Assembly (NCBI GenBank): GCA_030037185.1
Contig: JASHRR010000722.1
Span: 1 to 13,344, forward strand
DNA length: 13,344 nucleotides
Direction of reading: 5' to 3'
Source of the DNA: Xanthobacteraceae bacterium
Lineage (GTDB): Bacteria; Pseudomonadota; Alphaproteobacteria; Rhizobiales; Xanthobacteraceae
Shown here: piece after piece, positions 1 to 6,438 of the stretch
Layout: each line of letters opens with the position of its first letter
Numbering within the stretch: position 1 is the stretch's first letter
Position numbers and translations under genes: made by a program
Notes under the pieces: generated by a model
The model's input: only the letters and a program-made list of their open reading frames with translations
Databases searched by the model: none
Told to the model about the DNA's origin: nothing

Positions 1-972
1 GACTATGTCCGCCAGGCCGTCCTCGTCGCCAAGGAAATGCCGGGCACGCCGGTCAAGCTGCTGTGGTCGCGCGAAGAGGACATGACCCACGGCTGGTATC
101 ACCCGATCACCCAATGCAAGATGACGGCCGGGTTCGACGACAAGAACAACCTCACCGCACTGCATCTGCGCATTTCGGGTCAGTCGATCCTGGCGAGCGT
201 CGCGCCCGGTCGCATGCAGAACGGTATGGACCCGGCAACCTTCCAGGGATTTGTCAAAGGCGGAGCCGAAACGGCGTTCGGCTATGAGGTGCCGAACCTG
301 CTGATCGATCATGCGATGCGCAATCCGCACGTGCCGGCCGGATTCTGGCGAGGCGTCAACATCAATCAGAACGCCGTCTACATCGAGAGCTTCATGGACG
401 AGCTTGCCGCGGCAGCGGGCGTCGATCCGTTGGAGTTCCGCCGCAGGCTCATGCGCCCCTATCCCAAGCACCTTGCGGTGCTCAACGCGGTCGCCGAAAA
501 GGCCGGTTGGGGCAAGCCGGCGCCGCACGGCGTTTATCGCGGACTGGCGCAGATGATGGCGTTCGGCAGCTATGTCGCGGCATGCGCGGACGTTTCCGTC
601 GACGGCAATAAGGTCAAGGTTCACCGCATCGTCGGAGCGACCGATCCGGGCTACGCGGTCAACCCTGCGCAGATCGAGCGCCAGATTGCGGGCTCGTTCG
701 TCTACGGCTTGACCGGCCTGTTCTATGGCGAATGTACCGTCAAGGACGGCGCCATCGAGCAGACGAACTTCGACAGCTACGACATGATGCGCATCGCTCA
801 GATGCCGAAAGTGGAGACCATCGTCATGCCCTCGGGCAGCGGCGTGTGGGGCGGCGTCGGCGAGCCGACCATTTGCGTGGCGGCGCCGGCGGTCCTCAAC
901 GCCATCACGGCGGCTACCGGCAAGCGCTATCGCCGCTTCCCGCTGAAGAATGAGGGCCTGACCCTTGTTTGA
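1..972 (+). CDS. Molybdopterin-binding subunit, xanthine dehydrogenase / isoquinoline 1-oxidoreductase beta family (3' part)
   Basis: The reading frame is open from base 1, so the gene begins outside the window and only the last 323 residues are seen. They match the C-terminal molybdenum-cofactor part of the large subunit of molybdenum hydroxylases. GFWRGVNINQNAVYIESF, then DELAAAAGVDPLEFRRRL, is the family's conserved stretch. Near the end, GVWGGVGEPT holds the GxGE glutamate that acts as catalytic base. The single-polypeptide, cytochrome-linked IorB branch fits best, because a c-type cytochrome follows directly. Such enzymes hydroxylate heterocycles or aldehydes using water as oxygen donor. 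The substrate cannot be read from sequence. The stop overlaps the probable TTG start of the next gene, suggesting translational coupling. Family assignment is firm; the specific enzyme is not. Confidence 0.85.
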   Translation, partial: DYVRQAVLVAKEMPGTPVKLLWSREEDMTHGWYHPITQCKMTAGFDDKNNLTALHLRISGQSILASVAPGRMQNGMDPATFQGFVKGGAETAFGYEVPNLLIDHAMRNPHVPAGFWRGVNINQNAVYIESFMDELAAAAGVDPLEFRRRLMRPYPKHLAVLNAVAEKAGWGKPAPHGVYRGLAQMMAFGSYVAACADVSVDGNKVKVHRIVGATDPGYAVNPAQIERQIAGSFVYGLTGLFYGECTVKDGAIEQTNFDSYDMMRIAQMPKVETIVMPSGSGVWGGVGEPTICVAAPAVLNAITAATGKRYRRFPLKNEGLTLV

Positions 973-1348
973 ACGGACGCGGGCGGCGGTCGAGCGGACT
1001 GCCGCCCCGCCCTGCGGGAGGCCGGCCTGGCAGCCCTCTCGCAACACCCTGGCAACGAAGGCGCGTCACGTCCTCGTTGCAGCGGCGGTGGCTTGCCTCG
1101 GCATCACCCGGGCCTGTGCTGCGGATGCTCCTGCCGGCGCCGCATCGTGCACCGGATGCCACGCCGAAAAACCGAACGTCAATACGCCGGTACCGCGGTT
1201 GGCCGGACACGACGCCGGCGCCATGATAGCCGCGATGCAGGCCTATCGCAGCGGGCTGCGGCCCGCGACCGTGATGGACCGCATCGCCAAGGGTTTTTCT
1301 GATGACGAAATGCAGGCGATTGCAGCATGGTTCGCGGCGCTGCGGTGA
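965..1348 (+). CDS. Monohaem class I cytochrome c, probable FccA-type subunit
   Basis: This is a 127-residue periplasmic cytochrome c. A hydrophobic stretch (about residues 34-50) ending ACA|ADA looks like a signal peptide with its cleavage site. The haem site is CTGCH at residues 62-66 and the likely axial methionine is Met104 in PATVMDRIAKGFSD, a pattern typical of the cytochrome subunit of flavocytochrome c sulfide dehydrogenase. The start is probably the TTG at 965, which overlaps the previous stop; no ATG lies upstream of the signal peptide in this frame, and GAGGG lies a short distance upstream. Its 3' end overlaps the flavoprotein frame by 47 nt, supporting co-translation with FccB. 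It could instead, or also, take electrons from the upstream molybdenum hydroxylase, since IorB-type enzymes often have a partner cytochrome c. Confidence 0.8.
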   Translation: MFERTRAAVERTAAPPCGRPAWQPSRNTLATKARHVLVAAAVACLGITRACAADAPAGAASCTGCHAEKPNVNTPVPRLAGHDAGAMIAAMQAYRSGLRPATVMDRIAKGFSDDEMQAIAAWFAALR

Positions 1349-2636
1349 GGATAGCGCCGTCACCGCACTGCGCCCGACCCGCCGTCAATTGGTCACCGGG
1401 GCCGTCGCGGCTGCGGGCGTCGGCGTGTTTCCTCGCCCGCTGCTTGCACAGGGCGCGCCGCCGCAGATCGTCGTCATCGGCGGCGGGTTTGGGGGGGCGA
1501 CGGCTGCGCGTTTCTTGAAACGCGCTGATCCGCGGCTGGAGGTGACCCTCGTTGAGCCGAACCCGGTTTTTGCCGCTTGCCCGTTCAGCAACGAGGTGAT
1601 TGCCGGGCTGCGCGACATGCGCGCGCAGCTGTTCGGCTATGACCGCGTCGCTGCGGCCGGCATCGCCGTCGTGCATCAGGCGGCGACCGGTGTTGACGGC
1701 CACCGTCGCAGCGTGACCCTCGGCAACGGGGTGAAGCTCTCCTACGACCGGCTGATGCTGGCGCCCGGCTCCGACCTGCGGTTTGATGCCCTGCCGGGTT
1801 ACGACGAAGCGGCGGCGCAACGTATGCCCCACGCCTGGAAAGCAGGCGACCAGACGCTGCTGCTGCGGCGCCAGCTCGAGGCCATGGAGGACGGCGGGAC
1901 GGTGGTCATGACGCTGCCGGCGCTGCCGTACCGCTGCCCGCCGGCGTCCTACGAACGGGCAAGCCTGATTGCGTACTACCTCAAGACCAAGAAGCCGCGC
2001 TCGAAGCTCGTGGTGCTTGACGCCAAGGACACGTTCTCGATGCAGCGCCTGTTCGAAAATGCGTGGCAGGAATTCTACCCCAACCTCGAATGGGTGCCGG
2101 TATCCTCCGGAGGCAATCCGACTGCGGTCGACCCCGCTGCCATGACGGTTTCGTCGGATTTCGACACCTACAAGGCGGCGGTCGCCAACGTCATTCCGCC
2201 GCAGAAGGCGGGCCGCATCGCGGCGCTGGCCGGGACAGCCGATCGCACCGGCTGGTGCCCGGTCGATCCGGTCACGTTTGAGTCCGGCCTTGTGCCCGGG
2301 ATCCATGTCCTGGGCGATGCCGCCATTGCCGGGGCGGTGCCAAAATCTGCCTTTGCGGCCAACGCCACCGCCAAGATCTGTGCTGCAGCAGTCGCCAAGC
2401 TGGTGTTGGGAGAGGCTCCGGCCCGGCCGAAATTCGTCAACACCTGCTACAGCCTGGCGGCCCCCGATTACGGCTTTTCGGTTGCGGGGGTCTATCAGCC
2501 GGTAAACGGCCAATGGCTGGAGGTCGAAGGCGCCGGCGGTACCAGCCCGCCAGATGCGCCACGTGCGTTGCGAAGCCAGGAAGCAGAATTTGCCAATGGT
2601 TGGTTTAACACCATCACCTCCGAGATTTTCGGCTGA
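1302..2636 (+). CDS. fccB: Flavocytochrome c sulfide dehydrogenase, flavoprotein subunit
   Basis: This 444-residue FAD protein would oxidise sulfide in the periplasm and pass electrons to a cytochrome c partner. TRRQLV at residues 26-31, followed by a hydrophobic run ending LLAQG, is a twin-arginine signal. The dinucleotide-binding motif VVIGGGFGG (57-65) follows. Cys93 in AACPFSNEV matches the cysteine that binds FAD covalently in the Allochromatium enzyme. Cys212 (YRCPPASYER) and Cys382 (NTCYSLAAPDYGFSV, in the C-terminal FCSD domain) are placed like its redox-active pair: subtracting about 51 residues of leader gives positions 42, 161 and about 331. The ATG at 1302 lies inside the cytochrome gene; an in-frame TTG at 1320 is an alternative, and no start nearer the signal peptide exists. 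The tight overlaps on both sides argue for one operon. Confidence 0.9.
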   Translation: MTKCRRLQHGSRRCGEDSAVTALRPTRRQLVTGAVAAAGVGVFPRPLLAQGAPPQIVVIGGGFGGATAARFLKRADPRLEVTLVEPNPVFAACPFSNEVIAGLRDMRAQLFGYDRVAAAGIAVVHQAATGVDGHRRSVTLGNGVKLSYDRLMLAPGSDLRFDALPGYDEAAAQRMPHAWKAGDQTLLLRRQLEAMEDGGTVVMTLPALPYRCPPASYERASLIAYYLKTKKPRSKLVVLDAKDTFSMQRLFENAWQEFYPNLEWVPVSSGGNPTAVDPAAMTVSSDFDTYKAAVANVIPPQKAGRIAALAGTADRTGWCPVDPVTFESGLVPGIHVLGDAAIAGAVPKSAFAANATAKICAAAVAKLVLGEAPARPKFVNTCYSLAAPDYGFSVAGVYQPVNGQWLEVEGAGGTSPPDAPRALRSQEAEFANGWFNTITSEIFG

Positions 2637-3096
2637 CCAAAGGTCGAGCGCAATCAGAGCACTGGCGCTCTTTTCGACGTTGGCGGCAGGGATCTCATCG
2701 GCAAATGCCGAGCCGGCGCTGCGTGCCTACGCGATTGTCGGCGACGAAATCTCGGCATCCCTCACCGGCGTTGCGGGCGATCCGGTGCGCGGAAAAGCGA
2801 TTGTGGCGAGCCGGCAAACCGGGTTGTGCCTGCTATGCCATTCCGCACCGTTGCCGGAAGCGAAATTCCAGGGCACCATTGGTCCCGATCTCAAAGGAAT
2901 CGCATCGCGCAATACCGAAGGCCAGCTGAGACTGCGGATTGTCGACCCGCGTGCGTTCAACCCTGACACCATCATGCCGGCCTATTACCGCCGCGATGGA
3001 CTGACCAGCGTTGCGCCGGCGTTTCGCGGCAAGACCGTGCTCACGGCGCAGCAGATCGAGGATGTGGTGGCGTTCCTGACGACTTTGCGGGACTAA
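2596..3096 (+). CDS. soxX: Sulfur-oxidation c-type cytochrome SoxX
   Basis: SoxX is the small subunit of SoxAX, which joins thiosulfate to the SoxY carrier in the periplasm. With the ATG at 2596 the protein has 166 residues. Residues 20-38 form a signal peptide ending ANA|EP. The haem motif is CLLCH (78-82) and the likely axial ligand is Met127 in NPDTIMPAYY. The blocks EISASLTGVAGDPVRGKAIV, GTIGPDLKGI and LTAQQIEDVVAFLTTLR are characteristic of SoxX. An upstream in-frame ATG at 2554 would add 14 residues. 2596 is preferred because AGGAAG lies about 12 nt before it and the leader is then of normal length. Either start overlaps the end of fccB. No soxA lies next to it in the window, so its partner must be encoded elsewhere or be missing. 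Confidence 0.9.
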   Translation: MVGLTPSPPRFSADQRSSAIRALALFSTLAAGISSANAEPALRAYAIVGDEISASLTGVAGDPVRGKAIVASRQTGLCLLCHSAPLPEAKFQGTIGPDLKGIASRNTEGQLRLRIVDPRAFNPDTIMPAYYRRDGLTSVAPAFRGKTVLTAQQIEDVVAFLTTLRD

Positions 3097-3107
3097 CAGA
3101 GGGTTCG

Positions 3108-3572
3108 ATGACCGAAAGGCTTTTTCCCGTTACCAGGCGAGCCGTATTGGTCGGAGTTGCGGGCGCGTCCGGCACGCTCTTGGTTCGGCGCGCCGAGGCT
3201 ACGCCCGAGATGATGCAGGCCGCGATCCGTCGGGTGATCGGCGAGGCGCCCGTGCGCAAGGGCAAGGTCACCCTCGACATTCCGCCACTGGTCGAAAACG
3301 GCAATACCATTGCGATGTCGGTTGCAGTCGACAGCGCGATGACGCAGACCGATTACGTGAAGGCGATCCACGTCTTCAACGAGAAGAATCCGCAGCCCGA
3401 CATCATCTCCGTGCATCTTGGCCCGCGCGCCGGCAAAGCGGCCTTCTCGACCCGCATCCGCCTTGCCGATTCGCAGAATGTCGTCGCCATCGCGGAGTTG
3501 AGCGACGGCTCGCTGTGGTCCGACACTGCCGAGGTGATCGTCACCATCGCGGCCTGCCTGGACTACAACTGA
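3108..3572 (+). CDS. soxY: Sulfur carrier protein SoxY (variant C-terminus)
   Basis: This 154-residue protein resembles SoxY, which carries sulfur intermediates on a C-terminal cysteine as a SoxYZ heterodimer in the periplasm. VTRRAVLVGVAGASG near the N-terminus is a twin-arginine signal. The body has the family pattern AIRRVIGEAPVRKGKV, then DIPPLVENGNTIAMSVAVDS, then KAIHVFNEKNPQP, and the strand VEVIVTIAA-type ending. The start is well supported: AGAGGG lies 5-10 nt before the ATG, and soxX ends 11 nt upstream. The odd point is the end. Classical SoxY finishes GGCGG, with the cysteine on a flexible arm, but this one ends IAACLDYN, with Cys150 four residues from the end. The carrier cysteine is kept but its glycine arm is not. 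A specialised SoxY subclass is likely; a sequencing or frameshift change at the 3' end is possible. Confidence 0.87.
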   Translation: MTERLFPVTRRAVLVGVAGASGTLLVRRAEATPEMMQAAIRRVIGEAPVRKGKVTLDIPPLVENGNTIAMSVAVDSAMTQTDYVKAIHVFNEKNPQPDIISVHLGPRAGKAAFSTRIRLADSQNVVAIAELSDGSLWSDTAEVIVTIAACLDYN

Positions 3573-3900
3573 CGTCAACGCGTCCACCGACGACGGCTTG
3601 TGAACCCATGATGCAACCATCCATGCGAGGCCCCAAGGCAACGGCGCAGCGCCGGCGCTCTCCTGGAGGTCCGCAGCCGACCGCCCAAGTTGCAAGCAGC
3701 GCGAAAGCGGCGGCTTTGGCTATGGCCCGGCGGCCCAGCCGCCGCAACCGGCAACTGAACTTTCAAAACGGCCGTTCGGCTTCAACGGCAGACTGCGATC
3801 GAGGCTCGCAAGCCGGACGGGTGAACGGCAGGCAACACTGCAAGAGAGAGGCGGCGCTTCCTGTGCCGGTATCCGCCGGCAATCCGGCGCCGATGATTCG
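3573..3900. other. 328-nt gap between soxY and soxZ
   Basis: soxY and soxZ are normally adjacent, but here they are separated by this stretch. Several frames are open across it, including frame 2 (from an ATG at 3608, overlapping soxZ by 70 nt) and the soxZ frame itself back to a stop at 3601. None shows a recognisable domain, and the peptides are Arg/Ala/Pro/Ser-rich as expected from GC-rich non-coding DNA. A Shine-Dalgarno-like TGGAGG occurs near 3664 without a matching start. It could be a decayed gene or an insertion scar; I cannot identify a source. Confidence 0.5.
3874..3889 (+). repeat. Small GC hairpin just before soxZ
   Basis: CGCCGG-CAAT-CCGGCG forms a perfect 6-bp stem with a 4-nt loop, ending 11 nt before the soxZ ATG where a ribosome binding site would be expected. 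No purine-rich Shine-Dalgarno is visible there. The hairpin may be chance in GC-rich DNA or may modulate soxZ translation. Confidence 0.35.
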
Positions 3901-4221
3901 ATGGCCCGTACCCTCATCAATGTTCCGCCCAAGGCCAAGCGTGGCCAGATCATCGAGATCAAGACGCTGATTTCGCATGTGATGGAAACGGGATACCGCC
4001 GCAACGAGACGGGAGCGCCAATTCCGCGCGACATCATTAATCTGTTCGTGTGCAGCTACAACGGCACAGAAATCTTCCGCGCCGACCTGCATCAGGCCAT
4101 CGCGGCGAACCCGTTCATCACTTTCTTTACCGTCGCAACCGAGAGCGGAACGCTGGAGTTCCGGTGGACCGACGATAACGGACAGGTTGAGACGGCCTTA
4201 AAGACCATCACGGTGGAGTAG
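3901..4221 (+). CDS. soxZ: Sulfur carrier partner SoxZ
   Basis: SoxZ is the partner of SoxY in the periplasmic SoxYZ carrier; it has no signal of its own and is exported with SoxY by the Tat system. The 106-residue length is normal. MARTLINVPPKAKRGQIIEI is the typical SoxZ start, followed by KTLISHVMETGYRR, the RDIINLFVCSYNGTEIFRADLH block, and the C-terminal TESGTLEFRWTDDNG. The family's N-terminus fixes the start at 3901 although the frame stays open further upstream without an ATG, GTG or TTG. No clear ribosome binding site is seen. soxZ is the last gene of the + strand run and converges on the CorC-like gene. No soxA, soxB or soxCD follows. Confidence 0.92.
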   Translation: MARTLINVPPKAKRGQIIEIKTLISHVMETGYRRNETGAPIPRDIINLFVCSYNGTEIFRADLHQAIAANPFITFFTVATESGTLEFRWTDDNGQVETALKTITVE

Positions 4222-4236
4222 GAGATCCGCCGGCTG

Positions 4237-4250
4237 GACGCGAGCGCGTC
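4237..4250. terminator. Possible hairpin between convergent soxZ and corC/hlyC-like gene
   Basis: GACGCGAGCGCGTC is a perfect inverted repeat 16 nt after the soxZ stop. Sterically it would form 5 bp around a GAGC loop. It lacks a following T-run, so a role as terminator between the convergent genes is only a guess. Confidence 0.25.
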
Positions 4251-4395
4251 TTCGGATGTCGATCTTTATGGCGGGGTCTGCTCCGTCACCGGCAGTGATC
4301 CGCAGCTGATTGACCTTGGCTTTAAAGGTACCGCCAAGCGCGACAGAAATCCGGGCGGTTTTGGTTGACCCTGGCGTCGGCACCCGATCCACTTT

Positions 4396-5676
4396 TCACA
4401 ACACCTTCACCGACAGCTTCTGCGTCACCGGCGTGATCCGCAGGGCCTCCAGGCGGTTGCGGTTGCGGCGCAGCACCTCGAAGCGAAAACCGTGGAACGT
4501 GAAGCTTTGGCCCGGCTCCGGGATCGAGCGGGCCTCATGAATGACGAGGCCGGCGATGGTGGTCGCTTCCGCATCCGGCAGGTTCCAGTCCATGGCACGG
4601 TTGAGGTCGCGGATCGGAACCGCGCCGTCGACGTTGACGGCTCCGTCCGGCAACGGCCGAACGCCCGGAACCTCGACATCGTGCTCGTCGCTGATGTCGC
4701 CCACGATCTCTTCGAGGATGTCCTCCAACGTGACGATCCCCATGAATTCCCCGTACTCGTCGACCACGATGGCGAGCGGGGTGCGCCGGCGCCGAAATGC
4801 CTTGAGCTGCTCGCTGAGCGAGCGGGTTTCCGGCACGAACCAGGGCGGGCGAGCGAGCCCCATCACGTCGATCCTCTTGGGATCGCCGCCGGCCTCCTGA
4901 ATACCGCGCAGAAGGTCTTTCACATGCAGGATGCCGACGATGTTTTCGGGCGTGCCCCGCCATAGCGGAACCCGCGTCACCGGCTCCTGGAGAACGGCCT
5001 CGACCACCTTCTCGGGCGGCTCGCCCACATCCGCAGTGATCACCTCGGTGCGGTGGATCATCACGTCCGACACGGTTAAATCGCGGAGGTTGAGAAGTCC
5101 GCCCAACATGTCGCGGTCTTGCTTCTCAAAGCTGCCTTCCTGGTGCAGCAGATCGACGGCGCCGCGCAGGCGCTCATGGCCGGGCAGGAGTGGTTCGCCG
5201 GGGGCCACACCGGCAATCGCCAGCAGCCGACGCACGAGCCAGTCCGCCGCGTCGAGTACCGGCCCGAGGATCCGTACGACCCGGTCGAGTGGCCGTGCGA
5301 TCGATATTGCATAGCGGTCGGGCGCGGCGATCGCGGCTGTCTTGGGCAGCATTTCGCAGAACAGGATCACCAGCACCGTCATGCCGATGCTCGCGTAGAG
5401 GACGCCGATGTCGCCGAACCACTCTTGCAGCAGGGCCGTGGCGAGCGCGGACGATACGATGGTCGCGACGTTGTTGCCGATCAGCAGCGCACCGATCAGC
5501 CGCTGCCGTTCGCTCAAAAGCAGGGTGACGATGGTGGCGTCAGGGTTGCCGTCCTTGGCGAGCCGCAGCATGGTGCCGCGCGACGACGCCGTCATCGCGG
5601 TTTCGCTTCCCGAGAAGAAAAACGACAGGAACAGAAAGAACAGAACCGCCAGAACGATCAGCCAGTCCGAGAGCAT
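4396..5676 (-). CDS. CorC/HlyC-family CNNM-CBS membrane protein (hemolysin-like transporter)
   Basis: This 426-residue inner-membrane protein belongs to the CNNM/CorC group, linked to Mg2+/Co2+ efflux and often annotated as hemolysin. The DUF21 domain covers roughly residues 1-185: hydrophobic segments at 3-24, about 61-84 and 92-110, with FSGSETAMTA in the first part. A CBS pair follows (about 200-330), closing with the signature VVDEYGEFMGIVTLEDILEE. The CorC_HlyC domain lies at about 345-415. The frame is open for 41 more codons upstream, but the ATG at 5676 is chosen because GGGAGGG lies just before it and the protein then starts directly with a membrane helix. Its start overlaps the stop of the IscB remnant as TGATG. 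It is probably the native third gene after aroK-aroB. The ion transported cannot be told from sequence. Confidence 0.93.
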   Translation of the reverse strand: MLSDWLIVLAVLFFLFLSFFFSGSETAMTASSRGTMLRLAKDGNPDATIVTLLLSERQRLIGALLIGNNVATIVSSALATALLQEWFGDIGVLYASIGMTVLVILFCEMLPKTAAIAAPDRYAISIARPLDRVVRILGPVLDAADWLVRRLLAIAGVAPGEPLLPGHERLRGAVDLLHQEGSFEKQDRDMLGGLLNLRDLTVSDVMIHRTEVITADVGEPPEKVVEAVLQEPVTRVPLWRGTPENIVGILHVKDLLRGIQEAGGDPKRIDVMGLARPPWFVPETRSLSEQLKAFRRRRTPLAIVVDEYGEFMGIVTLEDILEEIVGDISDEHDVEVPGVRPLPDGAVNVDGAVPIRDLNRAMDWNLPDAEATTIAGLVIHEARSIPEPGQSFTFHGFRFEVLRRNRNRLEALRITPVTQKLSVKVL

Positions 5677-6197
5677 CAAACCCTCCCGATGGCGACGGTC
5701 GGCGCCAGCCGACAGCCAAAACCGGTCGGTGCGAAGGACGCAACCGGCACTGCCGGCACGGCGATGCCGGAGCCGTCGGCCCGTTGAAGCCGTCGGCAAT
5801 GCTTACAGGTGATGTGTTGGGCCTTCCCGCGGTTGAACGCGTCGCGCTCGCGCACGGCGACCCAGCCGTGCTCGCCTTTGCGGCGATCCCTGGGCCTCCG
5901 CACCATGGCGCCGGTCGTAAAGCGACAGCCGCGCGGCAAACCGAACGGCCGACCAGCCGTCGTCCGCCGCCCGCGATGGCAGAGTTCAGACCGGCAGAGA
6001 ACCTTGGCCGGCTTGTTGCGGTCCTCCTCCGCAACAACGGCAATGCCAGTGGTCTTGCTGGCGGGCTTGACCCTGACAGGGTGAACCCCGGCGCGGTCGC
6101 TCAGGCGGATCGTGAAACCGGTGAGAAACAGGCGCGCCCTTGTCGCACAACACGGCATCAGCGGTTTGTGGCGCGTGTCCAAAACGAAGACTGCCAA
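5676..6197 (-). pseudogene. iscB: IscB (OMEGA nuclease) remnant with internal in-frame deletions
   Basis: The frame begins at a TTG preceded by TAGGAG and stays open for 173 codons. Residues 2-16 (AVFVLDTRHKPLMPC) are the RRXRR/PLMP start of IscB, and GFTIRLSDR (27-35) is its next conserved block; about ten residues usually found between RARLFLT and FTIRL are absent. VRVKPASKTTGIAVV (41-55) is the RuvC-I motif, but the usual LDPGSKTTG is KPASKTTG, so the catalytic aspartate is gone. After ELCHRGR (71-77) it jumps to FGLPRG (85-90) and FTTGAMVR...HGWVAVRERDAFN...CKHCRRLQRADG (93-142), the C-terminal end of IscB. The bridge helix, RuvC-II, HNH and RuvC-III are missing. IscB proteins usually have 400 or more residues. 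It cannot cut DNA, though RNA binding by the remaining ends cannot be ruled out. The frame lies between aroB and the CorC-like gene. Confidence 0.8.
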
Positions 6198-6210
6198 CGT
6201 CGTCTCCTAA

Positions 6211-6399
6211 ACGTTGCCCTTAAGGACCTGCCGTTGCGGACACTCTCCCCTCGTCGATGCCGCAGAGGAGCATTTGAGCAAAACCCGTGGTGCCTCTGCC
6301 GGGCTTGTCTCAGGCCTTCCGGAGCCTGAAATTGACGAGGCGCCCCGCGGTCCTGTCTGCAACGTGGCTTGGGGCCGTAGTCCCAAACTCAACCTTGGG
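6211..6399 (-). ncRNA. Candidate omega RNA scaffold upstream of the IscB remnant
   Basis: IscB guide RNAs are encoded just upstream of iscB on the same strand, which is where this lies. Three stems nest perfectly: 6211-6217 with 6359-6365 (7 bp, ACGTTGC/GCAACGT), 6223-6228 with 6349-6354 (6 bp, AGGACC/GGTCCT), and 6249-6255 with 6334-6340 (7 bp, CCTCGTC/GACGAGG). Inside are two hairpins, 6262-6268 with 6293-6299 (GCAGAGG/CCTCTGC) and 6310-6315 with 6324-6329 (TCAGGC/GCCTGA). The loop at 6281-6287 can pair with 6300-6306, and on the minus strand its one imperfect pair is a G-U wobble, giving a pseudoknot. A further hairpin sits at 6382-6386 with 6395-6399. The guide would lie before 6400 (higher coordinates) but cannot be delimited. 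The fold was found by eye, without energy calculation. Confidence 0.62.
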
Positions 6400-6418
6400 C
6401 TTCCTCAGCGCCTGAAAG

Positions 6419-6438
6419 CCGCCGGCGGGAGCCGGCGG
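6419..6438 (-). terminator. Strong GC hairpin just after aroB
   Basis: CCGCCGGC-GGGA-GCCGGCGG is a perfect 8-bp stem with a 4-nt loop, 5 nt past the aroB stop. Read on the minus strand it is followed by CTTTC, a poor T-run, so it may be a weak intrinsic terminator, an mRNA-stabilising stem-loop, or part of the insertion point of the IscB element. Confidence 0.45.

Noticed and set aside
1179..2513. 444-codon minus-strand frame opposite fccB
   Set aside because: FccB motifs with the FAD and redox cysteines lie on the + strand; the antisense peptide is Arg/His-rich without a domain.
3541..3747. Minus-strand frame with a lipoprotein-like start (hydrophobic run ending AVGC)
   Set aside because: It starts with TTG without a ribosome binding site, is antisense to the soxY end, and the rest has no recognisable character.
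3515..3970. Open + frame across the soxY-soxZ gap (151 codons, or 121 from the ATG at 3608)
   Set aside because: It overlaps the 3' end of soxY and 70 nt of soxZ, and its composition (Arg/Pro/Ser/Ala) shows no domain; typical of GC-rich chance frames.
4198..4392. 64-codon minus frame starting with GTG 3 nt after the CorC-like stop
   Set aside because: The spacing is tempting, but it overlaps the soxZ end, has no ribosome binding site beyond the CorC coding end and no family resemblance.
5784..6329. Plus-strand 181-codon frame across the aroB-corC interval
   Set aside because: It is antisense to the IscB remnant, which has clear family motifs on the minus strand.
6419..6438. Considered as a transposon terminal hairpin of the IscB element
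   Set aside because: No matching structure is seen at the other end near 5680, so an aroB terminator or mRNA stem-loop is the simpler reading.
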